From Congeria kusceri (lineage: Eukaryota; Mollusca; Bivalvia; Myida; Dreissenidae): a stretch of DNA of 64,000 bases. Where the stretch lies: positions 79,614,704 through 79,678,703 of the forward strand of contig CM051024.1 in assembly GCA_027627225.1 (NCBI GenBank). The letters run 5' to 3'. Both the position numbers and the translations under genes were made by a program. Of the stretch, positions 33,726 through 45,437 are shown piece by piece; position 1 is the first letter of the stretch, and the number at the start of each line of letters is the position of its first letter. The notes below the pieces were generated by a model. The model worked only from the letters and a program-made list of their open reading frames with translations. It searched no databases and was not told the origin of the DNA.

Positions 33726-34890
33726 ATGACGTATTGGACTTCAAAAATTATTGATACTGCCATAAAGAAGTTACATAATGCAGGCTATAACTCGCTTGCA
33801 ATAGCAAAAAAAACTGAGGATACATCATTCCTATAACATCACTGACCGGGGAGTAAGAAACATTCTGTCAAAGGTATACAAACAACGCCAACGGCCTCTA
33901 CGAAAAGTGATAAAAGTGAAATGAGAACATTTCGCCTTTGTTGATTTTTTGTAAAGGCAAGACAATAAATTGTCAGCGTCAGCAGTGCATGGAAAAATCA
34001 AGTATGTGTTTGGTGTCAATCTGTCTAAAACAACTGTCAAGAAGATGAGGAAAAAACTTGGATGGACATGCAAGCAGTCTTCCTATTGCCAAATGATCAG
34101 TGTAAAGAACAGTATAGCAAGGAAGCAGTTTGCGATAGATATGCTGAGGAAGTACGAAGACCTCATGGATGTAGATTTCACCGGAATGTTTCATATCAAC
34201 CATTTTGTTTTCTATTTTGTGGGTATGTATTTATGTTGCATTTTTCTGACTAAACTGTACACATGATATTAAGAGACATTTCCAACAATCAACATTTTTT
34301 TACTGTTGGGCAAGTTATTTAGCAATGGTGTCCATTTAAGTTCTAATGCCACGGAGAGCAGTTAAAATCACTGTCAGGCTCTCAAGGTTTTACACATCAG
34401 ATGATCAGGTTTTAAAATCAGACTCCGTTTACACCTCAAAATCAGCTGTCAGACACAACGATTTGTAAAGTATATACACCGCATGCTGAACACGTTATGT
34501 CATAACATTATGCATACTACTAATTGTTTCAGTAGTTATTCCTTTATTTATTAACCAAACAATTTATGGGGAAACGCAATTACATAAAATTAGTTTGTTT
34601 AAAATTAAATGTATTACTTTACTTGTGATACATTTGATTTTTTCCAAAAAATATACAAATGCAATAAATATTCTACTGTATGTGGGTTTTTTCTTTAATT
34701 ATAGATGAGACAACAATTGAAATGTCGTCAAGCGGGGCATTTCAATTCTACAAGAAGGGCAGTACTATTGGAAGTCTTCCGAGAAAGTGTGCACAGCCTA
34801 AACATGCATTAAAGGTGAATGGTGTTTTCGTTTGAACCTTACTGGTCTTAATTGACGTGTAGATATTTATATACCAAATATGTGGCAGTC

Positions 34891-36280
34891 CAGGGCCTTC
34901 CCCACGATTTTTTTCAGGCGCCCAGGTCCAGAGAGGGGTGGCTTAGGAAGTGGTATCCCCTCCCTACGTGTGAATTCTTTTCGCGGCATGTGTCAAATGA
35001 CGTTATCTGGTGCGTTTTAGCTCTTAACATTTCGGCAAACAGCTTTCATTTTTTGCAAACGTTTAAACGAAATGAAATAAACGAAACATCACCGTTAAAA
35101 TGGTATACCTCGAGCCTTTTAGAAGTATCGGGCGTCAATTTTGTTGTGAAACTGAAAGTAACTAATAATGTTTTCCGGATGTTTATGTCCAATGCGCATC
35201 CCTTTCGCACAGTGACGTCATGATCAAACCAACTATTCTCGTCGTTCTCGAATATTTAGGTTACACTCGATCTACTTACGGAGCCTTTTTTTTTGTTCGA
35301 TTAATTATGTTCATATGGGCATGCGTTTAGTGTTTTAACACTGATTTAATCGTTACAGCTGTTGACCATAGTACTGATTGGATAATTGGTGAATTGTAAA
35401 GATTTTGACTAAAATTATACATTTATATAATATATTCTTTGCTCGTGCAAAATGGCGGAAAAATTTCCTCGTGCACGTCGTGCCTACGCGCGTCAAATAT
35501 TAGTAAAGCACATGGTCCGTACACGCACGCTTTGTCCATGCTTTGAACGTGACGTCGTGGTTGTGAGCAGACATTTGGCGCTCTTTTGTAGAAAACAGGG
35601 GTTTTCCTTGGCATGCATGTAAAACAAGATAGCTTATTTTACGAAACTACAACAGTAACACCGGATAGGCTTTTACGATTACTATTTCATATTAGTGTAT
35701 TTTAGACTGATTTTTGCAGTTTATTTTTTTTATTGTAGTTATTAAATTTAGCAAATAAATAAGTGTGGATATTATAAAACACGAAAGGGCGAGGGTTTGT
35801 TTTGACGCGAATATGAGGTTACCTGTGTGTGGATACATGCCGATTGCGCCGATTCGTCAATGATAACGTCGTTCCATAGAAGATAACCTGAGCGTTTCTA
35901 TTGGCTTTTATCGATTTTACTGTGTAATTAAACTTCGCCTACAGGGGCGGTGCTTCACGGTGATTGATTGCGGCTTATGAATAACAGCAAATTATTGAAA
36001 TTTTTGGCGAAGTGACACTCGCTTTGATCATTAACCGACTTGGTTGAGTGAGTGTACATGTTTATAGAGTGAAAAACTGCCTTTATGACGCAAGAGAGTA
36101 GCTTTCACAGCAGGTACTGACGGTCTACTTCAGTCAACATAGCTGATTAATTGCTAAAATACAGGCGCCCCTGGCGATGTTTATACGTGCAATACTAATT
36201 TAAGGCGCCCCGGGAATGTTCAAGTTAAAATTCAAGCGCCCCGGTCCCGGGGCGCTAAAACGGCCTGGGGAAGCACATTG
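34891..36280. mobile_element. DNA element with GGCGCCC-rich ends, inside Tc1-gene intron 2
   Basis: The left end reads CAGGGCCTTCCCCACGATTT then CAGGCGCCCAGGTCC. The right end, reversed, reads CTTCCCCAGGCCGTTTTAGC then GCCCCGGGACC, so the ends are imperfect inverted repeats of about 35 bp. AGGCGCCCC-type motifs recur near the right end (about 36163, 36204, 36233). No transposase is visible, and no target duplication is certain. Confidence 0.65.
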
Positions 36281-38412
36281 TGCATATCAGTATCCACCTG
36301 CAATCTAATAGTTGAATTGGCCAGTTGTATGTAGACCTAGTGGCCAGTGGAAATGGATATTAGCATCTATTCCTGTAAGTTTGTGGCTTATTACAAGTTT
36401 GTGGATGATACTCTGACGTCATATCCGATACGATGACGCAACGTCTCGTGTCCAAATTCTTAACCTTTGCAAATTTTGCCCTAAGAATGTCCCAACTCAT
36501 TTCAGCCTGTACAGCAAATGCATGCATACATTTTAAGTTTAATGATAAATAACAACATGATTTTAGTTTTTATGGCATTAATGATGCACTGTTTTCAACT
36601 TTGTCATGTTTATAAGTATTCGGTAGTATTTATTTAGTTTTTATAATGTTTCAATTCACGTATTTTGAATATAGATCTGAGCAGCATAAGAAATTCATCG
36701 CTTGATATTTAAACATAAAATCAACGACTTGATCTTGCCATGCTACGTCATCTAAGATTACCCACAAACTTGAAGAAATGTGATCAATTTAAAGGCGCTG
36801 TCATGTCACATTAATTTTTTCAATAATATAACATATTTTTCATAACGTGTTCACTGTTTTGTTACATGAAATAGTAAGACAACAAGCCATTGTATTTAAA
36901 TGTGTTGATTACATTCCATTAGTTGCATATTGTGTGTGTGCCTGGATTCGAATGCATAACATCCACAAACTTATAGGTGATGAGGTTATAGTTTTAACTT
37001 AAAAATAGCAGTATGTACACATTAACCATGTTTCTACTTTCATGTATCAGTATGTCATTGTTATTTAAAGTAAATTCAGTGATCAATATCTCTGGTTATA
37101 CTATTACCACCTCGTCAAGATTGGTCCTAAAGAAACCTATTAATATTATAGTTTGCTTTGTATGTGTTATATGTTTCATGACATTTTGTATAACGGTTAA
37201 CCGTTAACCCTATGTAGTATGAGCTTTATTATTATTACACTAATTTACAGGGACGGGTTGCACAGTTTTGGGTTGGAAAAACATTTCTCTAAAACAAGAA
37301 ATTGTAGAATATCAAAACTTTTTGTCTTTTATCTTTTGTTTTGGTTACAAAACGTACTTATTTCAATATTAATTATGCCTTTTGAAGTAAACTGTTACTA
37401 AGGTATGTCTACCAGGTAGCAAATTACATCAAATGTTTAACCTTGCACAAACTATGCGCATGTCTAACATTCAAATATAAACAATAATTGAACAGGAAAA
37501 GGTAAGTTTTAGAAAATATATTTTACAGCCCAAAACTGTGAAACTTCCCTTTAAGTACTGTACTGAATTCATATTATATCTGGCTTATTAGAAATATGGT
37601 TTTGTCAGTGTATACCAAACTAAATAATGTTCGTATATAATAGATCTACATCCTAAAACACTGTACGTATTGATTGAGCTTACCAGTATTATGTAAAGTA
37701 GTATCATAATCATACTTGTGTCAAAATCTATTTGTCCATGAGTATATAATACACATCCAACTGTCTGGTGTCTTAAGATCTCGGTTTGAACAGCCGCTTC
37801 TCAGTAGTGCGGTGTTGTTGTTTTTTTATATTATATTAAAAATACAAAATGCAGAATTTTAAATTTTAAGAAATACAATGAATGAATTATAGAGCAATTG
37901 GTCTCTATCTATGTAAATTTTCCAAAACAATTATTATCAGACCCATGTTTACAAAGTATTCTGTACAGAAAGGGGCTTTCATCATCTGCAGGGTTTGAAT
38001 GAAGAGCCTTAATTTAATTTATATCATCACACTTATTTAAAATGTTGCTGGCTAATTTTTCTATTGACAAAGAACATTACTATCGTTGTTAAAACACCCA
38101 ATAAACAACCCGAAAAGTAGTACTGTTTCTGTAATGTAGTTCTCATTACAATTACAAAAATATTGTCAAATCATGTAAGAATCGAAATAATTTTTGCATA
38201 ATCATTGTCAGCCAATACACAACCATTTGGCGTTTCTGATGCATGGCAGCCTTGGTATTTAAACAATTCCAAGTCATCAGAATTCCAAATAGTTGTTCAT
38301 TGGCCAATAAACAATGATCAATCAGCAATTATTTCTTAATTAGATTATGGTTATGTTTGAAAGTGTTACCAAAAAGAATGAAATATACATGTTGTTAATC
38401 AAATGATTTCAG
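36281..38412. other. Remainder of Tc1-gene intron 2
   Basis: AT-rich intronic sequence; no further exon or element recognised. Confidence 0.5.
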
Positions 38413-38625
38413 GTCCATATGTGGGGAGGAATTAGCTATCAGGGTCCAACAAGCTGCTGCGTGTTCACTGGCATCATGGACTCCCTATCATACCAGAAGA
38501 TATTGAATGACAGTCTAGTACCCTTCACAACTAGAAGATATCCAAATGGATTTCGTCTGTATCAGGTATAAAATTAAGATATTAACTTTAAAAAGACATA
38601 ATTATGGTAAATGTACATAGAGAAT

Positions 38626-39548
38626 AACAGGTTACTGCCTGGTTTTGTGTAATATATCAGGTGAGGCTTAGAATAATATAACGGTGAGGTTTGCCGAGCC
38701 GTTATTTTATTCGTGCCGAACTTGATATATTACACAAGACCAGGCAGTAACCTGTTTTTCTATTTATCATACCACATTTTTCGTAAAATATCACCAAACG
38801 AGCTGATTTTTATATATTTAGAAACTAAGGGCGGCGCTGATTTTGCTGAGCCGACTTTTACACGTTCACGTACATGTAGTTATGGATTTCTAAAAGTTGA
38901 CCGGATAATACCTTATTATTAACATTCCGTAATGATAAGTGAACTGTTTTCACTACGAATACATAGATTACATGCATGCTCATTCATAAAATACTGAAAA
39001 TGCGAACTGAAATAGATTGCAACGATCAATTTCATCGGAGAACACATAACGCCGAATTGTTTGGGGACGCCATTTTGGAGTTGTGTATTGAAATTGACAT
39101 TTCCAAGATCGTGTCAATATTAACAGTATATTACTATTTTGCGTTCAATTTTTGGTAATAATGTTTTTGGTTCAACATAAACTGATGCTTTGTAGTGACT
39201 TGTAGTGCCTTTATTATGAATGTATTGAAATAAATTTGTATGGATGATTTATTGTGTTCCATAGATGACGTCATCTCACTACCAAAGTGCGGGTTTATGT
39301 GAATATTTAAAAAATAACGTTTTTGTGATTTATGACAATTAAAAATAATAAACTATATACGTTCTTGGTATCAAATTGTTTGTTTTGTTGAATCTGATTC
39401 ATTTGTACTGAAACTGTTGACTTTAATTTGATTCCGAATAATATGACGTACCTCCAAACAATGAATGATATAAACGCTAGTGACCTGATATAAAAAATAT
39501 ATCAGGCACCTTTGTATCAGGCCGATATCAGCATAGTGGTATGATAAA
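38626..39548. mobile_element. Repeat family B, copy 1, with a long cruciform end
   Basis: Arms AACAGGTTACTGCCTGGTTT and onward (38626-38662) and their near-perfect reverse complement (38722-38756) enclose a second stem, GAATAATATAACGG / CCGTTATTTTATTC. Just after it, TTTATCATACCAC (about 38764) pairs with GTGGTATGATAAA at 39536-39548, marking the element ends. The whole ~900 bp aligns with 49158-50029. It lies in Tc1-gene intron 3 and is non-coding. Confidence 0.85.
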
Positions 39549-41161
39549 ATAAAATAATGTGCTTGCTCTTTAACCAAATATATCAGCCATATGGGTTTGT
39601 CAGTGATTTTTCCACTGTTTTCGGAATGACCTCTCAAATTGGGAATTGTTGGTTACATGTATTGAATCTTTATTTACAGTTCAGCAGTAAAAATTAATTA
39701 ATTTAACTAATTTCATTTATGAATTACTAAAACTAGCGTTAAATTGTGTGTGCTTCGTATTTTATCGCACGAAGAAGATAAGATAGTTGTCGCAGCGTCT
39801 GTATGTCGTTAACTCTATGGGTGGGTGAATTTTGGGTACATGTAGGTGGTTTGGTGGGTGTGTCTGTCCGTCTGGATTTCGTTAATCGATCTGTAACCTT
39901 TTAAGGCTGGAAGGTCAAAGGTCAAGGATTTATGTTTCTGCTCTATAACTTATTAACGCTTAGAAGCAGGTTAATATTAATTCAGCTTATTATTCCCCAT
40001 TACCAGACAATGTGTTGTGTTTATCACATATGGTCATCTGTCATAGGTCAGGTTACAATTCAAGACCAAAGGTGAATGAATTTCGTTTCTGGTAGATTAA
40101 ATTTTTTAATGCCTGTATGGTGTTTGTGTACATCACATATGCTTATCCATCAAAGTCAATGTCTCAATTCAAGTTCAAACGTCAAATATTTGTCTGAAGC
40201 ATTTTTTTTTGCTGGCATCGAGTGTTTTCTAATGACGAAGGAATAGAAATGATCACTGTCATTCATGGCATACACAAGATCAAGACCTGTAGAGGTGAAG
40301 AGTGACGAGATCACACTAAGAAGAATGACAAGAGATCAAGATATTTGTCCAGGAAAAACTATATTGTACACATTTTCTGACATTGCTTTCCTGTGACAAG
40401 ATGTGCTTTGGTGGCATATGTTTCATCCAGTGACAAGCCTTGTTTACTTGTTGGTAAATATCCTTGGTCTTTCAAATAATGCAGTTTTTCCCAAAAACTT
40501 ATCTTACCCCAGGATTTTTATTCCCCTGCTATGAAATATTCCCCCAAAAGCTACAAATAGTGCTTTTTTCCCCAAAAATGTGGGCGAAGGCCGCATCCCA
40601 AAGAGGTGAAAAGGTCCCTGACCATGGCGCAAAACTGACCTGCAATTTAGCAGAATTATTCCACTTTTTGTACTTCAAATTGCTAAGAATTGCAAGTAAG
40701 CGTGCAATTACATACATCTGTTACTACTACAGATATTGAATTGAAACCTTACACATATGTCTTCGGGTTCTTTATATAAGGTCAGGATAGAAAATGTATG
40801 TTGTCAAAGATGTATGCATTTGTCCAAAGACAGCTCTTTTTTTTGTTCATTCTAATTGGGCAAAATAAACTTTATTACTATTTGGCATTTGTATTGGGCT
40901 GTTTTATTAGACCATGTTAAAAACCGAAAACAATAACTGAGTATACTATTGGAATTGGTAGACCCTACAGTCCTGATTATGTTTGGTGTACCTTTTTGTA
41001 AAGAAAACATATTGTTTCATAATAAATTGTTAGGAAATGTTATTAATGTGTCATCTTTTATCGTTTAAGTCTTGCCTCTGTGTCAGGTGACTATATAATT
41101 GTAATGACTTGAGCTGAATTATCTCACATTAATGAAAGCTGCATTGAATTTGTTGTTGCAG
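39549..41161. repeat. Tc1-gene intron 3 remainder with degenerate dispersed repeats
   Basis: About 39780-40450 carries AAGGTCAAAGGTCAAGG-type text and ends in GTGACAAGCCTTGTTTAC, the same ending as the repeats at 6280-6560 and 45440-46060. The rest is AT-rich without exon signals up to the acceptor at 41160. Confidence 0.45.
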
Positions 41162-41458
41162 GACAATGACGCTAAACATAAAAGCAAATAAACAACCCAG
41201 TGGCTAGAAGACAATGGAGTTTTAACACTGCCCACACCACCATCAAGTCCTGACCTCAACCCGATTGAAAATGTTTGGGCTGCCTTGAAAGATAACTTGA
41301 AAAGAACGGTCAAACCAAAAACCAAGGTTGAATTGGTCAATGGCATCAAGAACTTTTGAGAAAAAATGACAGCAGTTGATTGTGTCAAATATATTGACCA
41401 TATTCATAGGGTACTTCCACATGTTGTGTTAAACGATGGCGGACCAACAAACTTGTAA

Positions 41459-43464
41459 CATAATTTCAATATTAAACAATGACAACTATGTTTGGTTTCA
41501 GTGCTTTCAGTTGCACACGCACTTGATAGCTAGTAAGTAGTTGTTCTCTCTGTAATAATAATTGTATTTAGTGTCATTGGAAAGGAGACAAGCTAAACAT
41601 ATATTTTTAATTGTTTATGATTATGTCCCATTCTACTGATTTCAAGCGTTTACATCTTTCTCTCATCCCTTAGTCATCCTATGTCCGACTTGTCAGACGC
41701 AGGTAATTTTACTGTCGGACAAGTACATTTTTTCCTGTCTACACCTTCATGGAAGAGCAAATTTCATGGTGTGAAAATGATGTAAAAGTTTGAAGTTATT
41801 TATCATATTATGATATACCTATACATTTGAATAAAAAATGGTGTTTTATTTTTTTATCTAATGAAAAAATACGTCAGGAATGTCTGGAATAAAGGCTATA
41901 TTTGTATTTTGACAAGTGACTGTTGCTTGGGGACAAGTAGATTTTGTCAATGAACTTCTCCATGGACAAGTAAACAATTTTGGTATTTCCTCACCTGGAC
42001 CTTACATGTAAGAATTAATGCTGTTTTAAAATCATAATATTGACTTATATTGAAACAGGCATTGTACCCCATGCTTGATCATACTGTACATTTTTATATG
42101 TTGTTTATATCAGATGTTAGTGGACACGATCCAATTATATTGGTTTTGTAATGTCAGTATGCATAACGGAAGACCTTCTTACAGTAAAATTCTACGAACA
42201 CAACACACAATGTACAATTTCTCGATTCGCAAAGTTTAAAGCAGACTCTTTGTTGATAAAATAGATAAGCGACATTGTACAAATGTATATGGTTCTATGT
42301 TCTAACGTTTCAAATTTGTATTTGAGATTTTAAATTTGTATTGGAGTTTTCCATGACATTTAATTTGTGTTTAATAAAACCTGAAAAATCTAAAAAAGTT
42401 ATGTGTTGTCTCTGCAGGATCTTACCTACCATTGCCATTTTGGAGTGACACTGTCTGAATATAATCAAATATAATATATTATACATGTAAATATGAACAG
42501 GTCCTCAAAGTAGGAATGTATGCAACAATATAAACACAAACAAACTTGTACATTTTACTTTTGAATTTATATTTTAATATTAAAACAAAACGGAATAAAA
42601 CAAAAACACAAGGATAATACAATGTCACATTATGTGAACAAAATGTTTTTTAAGTAATTAAATAAATTCATGTGATTGACTATACATATAATAACAAGCA
42701 CGATATTGTGCACATACAGAATGCCTGAATAATTATAATAGAAAAATGATAATTGCTGATCATATAAAGTTGTTAAAATGATCGTGATGAAAATTGCAAA
42801 ACAAAAACTAATCATGTTTTGACCGTTTATTCTCCATAAAAAGCTATCTGTTCCCTAAAAAGCAAACAAAAACACTAAATTTAAATATTAGTTTACCAAA
42901 AACATCTAAACCTATATTCACGAACCCCTTCTTAAGACACAAAAATAAAGAATAGACTTAGATTCAAGCAACAATTATTGTGCATTTTCAGATATGCTGG
43001 GAAACAATGTTGCTTATGTCATTCTTAGAAGGAATGATAAAACTAACGTTGGTGAATATCAAATAATATTCACATTCATTCCGTTGTTAGAAAACAAGAA
43101 TTTTAAAATATTCTGTATTGTTGAGTCTTTAGAAATGTTGTTGAATACGGGCCCAAGTTCTGTATAAACACAACTACATGTACATATTATTTATGAGTCA
43201 TGAACAACAAATAAACCCTAATAAATTGTTGATTTCTTAGTCATAATCTAGTGTCAATGGTAATTTCGTTTTGTAATTCCTTTTGTTTCGAATACCATTA
43301 TTAATGGAAGAAGCAACGTATGTTGCATAACCTGTGACCTCTCAAAATGCCTGGCCTACAGATTTTAGTATAAGCTGTTTTCGTCTTGGGGACAACAATT
43401 GACGGCCACCTTTCCCACTAAACATACCGCAACGAAGCTATTCTTCAGAAAACAGTTGTTTTGC
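41459..43464. other. AT-rich stretch, no gene recognised
   Basis: GGACAAGTA recurs at about 41717, 41930 and 41964, hinting at an old internal repeat. Otherwise I see nothing that I can support. Confidence 0.4.
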
Positions 43465-44410
43465 CTATCCACAAGTAAACCTACATAAGTTAAACTGATG
43501 TTCATAAAGTTCTTCAATAATATCCTGATGTAAAACAAGATCTGCATGCCCAAAAACCTCAAGAATATCTTCATACCCACGGACAACCATCATAGAATGG
43601 TTACCAGCAGATCGGTTAATACCAAGAGGGGTCCTTCCTGATAAACTAACACTATTGCCAGAATGTCTTGAATCACTTACCGACCTACCACCAAACCCAT
43701 CAAAAGAAGAATCAACAACCTGTCTACTACCACCCAATGTCCCATCAAATCCACCCTTATATACAGAACTTACCACCTGCCTACTACCCAACACACCAGC
43801 ACACGAACCTCCATCTACGGAACTTACCACCGGCCTACTACCCAACACACCAGCACACGAACCTTCATCTACGGAACTTACCACCTGCCTACAAGCCAAC
43901 ACACTAGCACACGAACCTACATCTACGGAACTTACCACCTCCCTACTACCCAACACACCAGCACACGAACCTCCATCTAAGGAACTTACCACATGACTTC
44001 TACCCAAAACACTACAATCCAATCCACCTGCACCTGTTATACTTGTCTGTCTATCGCCTAACCCCAAAGTAACACATGCATTATCATCTATTCCCAGATT
44101 ACGATTCAAATCACCTGACACACCTTCAACCACCAGCTCACCTGAAACATCACCATCAACCATACCCTAATTGTGGTCATTATATACATGGACAACTAAA
44201 CCACTACCATTAATTTCATTGACGGTATCACGGCTTACCTCTCTTGCAAATGAAATGGGTTTATTACCTTCTACCAATATGTTAACAGAATCGTGATTAT
44301 TCTGAACGCGAATTATTTCAGCTAGGACAACGCCTATGTTTGGCTCCTGCTTTATAATGTTAAAAGGCCCTGGTATTGTAAATGTAAATACTTCTCGTGG
44401 GGCAAATCTC
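43465..44410 (-). pseudogene. Unidentified ORF with 54-bp in-frame tandem repeat
   Basis: From about 44410 the minus strand reads WRFAPREVFTFTIPGPFNII, then ISFAREVSRDTVNEINGSG and HVYNDHN, one TAG, then a stop-free frame from Met at 44163 to a stop after NLCRFTCG (43465). The middle is about six copies of an 18-residue unit near VVSSVDGGSCAGVLGSRQ, built from 54-bp DNA repeats (landmarks at 43757, 43811, 43865, 43919, 43973). The C-terminal part (GYEDILEVFGHADLVLHQDI) is non-repetitive. I do not recognise the family. The single stop could be a real start boundary, decay, or a sequencing error. Preserved reading frame through the repeat argues for coding, but no splice sites are convincing. 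Confidence 0.45.
43700..44030. repeat. 54-bp minisatellite
   Basis: The block CATCTACGGAACTTACCAC recurs every 54 bp, with exact spacing over at least five units and few substitutions. Because 54 is a multiple of three, copy-number change would keep the minus-strand frame open. Confidence 0.95.
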
Positions 44411-45160
44411 CATTTATTGTTTGTTTATTACAGTCAAATGCAATTATTTATGAAATATTAACAAAAAATAACTTCACGACTTTTCAAACAGATAAAATGA
44501 AATATACAAAAACGAAGATATCAAAAGTGGTACAAATCATTAAAATATCCCAAGCACTTAGCCAATATGTTAAACAGTTTACAATTAATGATACATTCTA
44601 CACCGTAACGTTTTCCCCTGCAGAGAGGTTTGTTCATGAAACATTAGACTCAGTCTTGAAAATATGTTTAATTTTTCAAATATAATCATTGGTACTGTTA
44701 AAAATGGTTCGCAGACACTTCTCAATTGCAAACATTAACTTATGTATGTGTTTTTTTTTGTTTAACCTCAGCAAAGGAATCGATAAACCGATGTTTTACT
44801 TCTCCGATTGAAAGCGATATTTCAATTTCGTGACGTTTCAATTTTTGCATGTTAAGGTGCTACTAAATATTTTATTCATGAAAATTGTAGTCGAATGAAA
44901 ATTAATTACGAAAAATAAAGTTTGTTATCGGACACGGGAATAAAGAGGGACACCTTGACACCTAGTTCTATATATATATTGTGAATGATAATATTTTGTT
45001 TAGCTGAATTTTGGTGTCTGCACTCTGTAATATGACTATATATCTTAAATATGTGTATTTGATATGCAGAAATGACTACTGGTGTGCTCGTTAAGATCAA
45101 TTTCAACTCAAATATGGAAATTCAATATATCAACCAAAACTGGAAACATAAAATAGGACT
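44411..45160. other. No gene recognised
   Basis: AT-rich, with short ORFs lacking domains or exon signals. Confidence 0.45.
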
Positions 45161-45162
45161 AA

Positions 45163-45437
45163 AATATTTAGCCACGCCTCCCTTTTATAGGCTCCGCCCA
45201 TTCACCGCTTTTAAACGGTCGGACCGTCTGCGCATGTGTACCGATTAATCGTTAAAGAAGGCGCTAGCGGTGAATTACGTAATTCAACGGATTAAAACGG
45301 TTGAAAGCGCTGAAAACTGTTGAAAAGCGCTGACAACGGTTAAAAAAAAAAATTCAGCGGATGAAAACGCTATTAAACGGATTTTTAAAGCGATTATCTA
45401 CCGATTAATCGCGGAACACAAACGGTGACCCCACTGT
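45163..45437. mobile_element. hAT-like MITE, copy 2
   Basis: The right end reads CGCGGAACACAAACGGTGAC then CCCACTG, the reverse complement of the end at 29050. The body is full of AACGGTTGAAAGCGCTGAAA-like short repeats, and the left part has GCCACGCCTCCCTTTTATAG then GGCTCCGCCC. It interrupts a dispersed repeat, which resumes at about 45438. Confidence 0.6.

Larger units (their letters stand above)
33726..41458 (+). pseudogene. Tc1-like transposase gene with four exons, inactivated
   Basis: Exons: 33726-34222, 34705-34814, 38413-38565, 41162-41458. Junctions are clean (G/GTATGT, ATTATAG/, AAG/GTG, TTTCAG/, CAG/GTATAA, TTGCAG/) and codons join in phase at all three. Exon 1 carries the paired-type helix-turn-helix part (IIDTAIKKLHNAGYNSLAIA, then LSKTTVKKMRKKLGW) with one frame change and two stops. 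Exon 2 begins with the first catalytic Asp, DETTIE. Exon 3 has HMWGGISYQGP. Exon 4 has QDNDAKHKSK (second Asp) and PSSPDLNPIENVWAALK (the third acidic residue, Glu). A TAA at 41189 and a TGA at 41357 replace conserved positions, and the natural end is TAA 41456-41458. The protein would cut and paste Tc1/mariner-type DNA. Most Tc1 genes have no or few introns, so this may have been a host-domesticated gene before decay. Confidence 0.8.

Noticed and set aside
34852..35223. 123-residue ORF in the GGCGCCC-ended element
   Set aside because: It starts outside the element, has no motif, and no coding conservation is known.
43700..44030. CRISPR-like 54-bp periodicity
   Set aside because: The whole 54-bp unit is repeated, with no unique spacers; it is a coding minisatellite.
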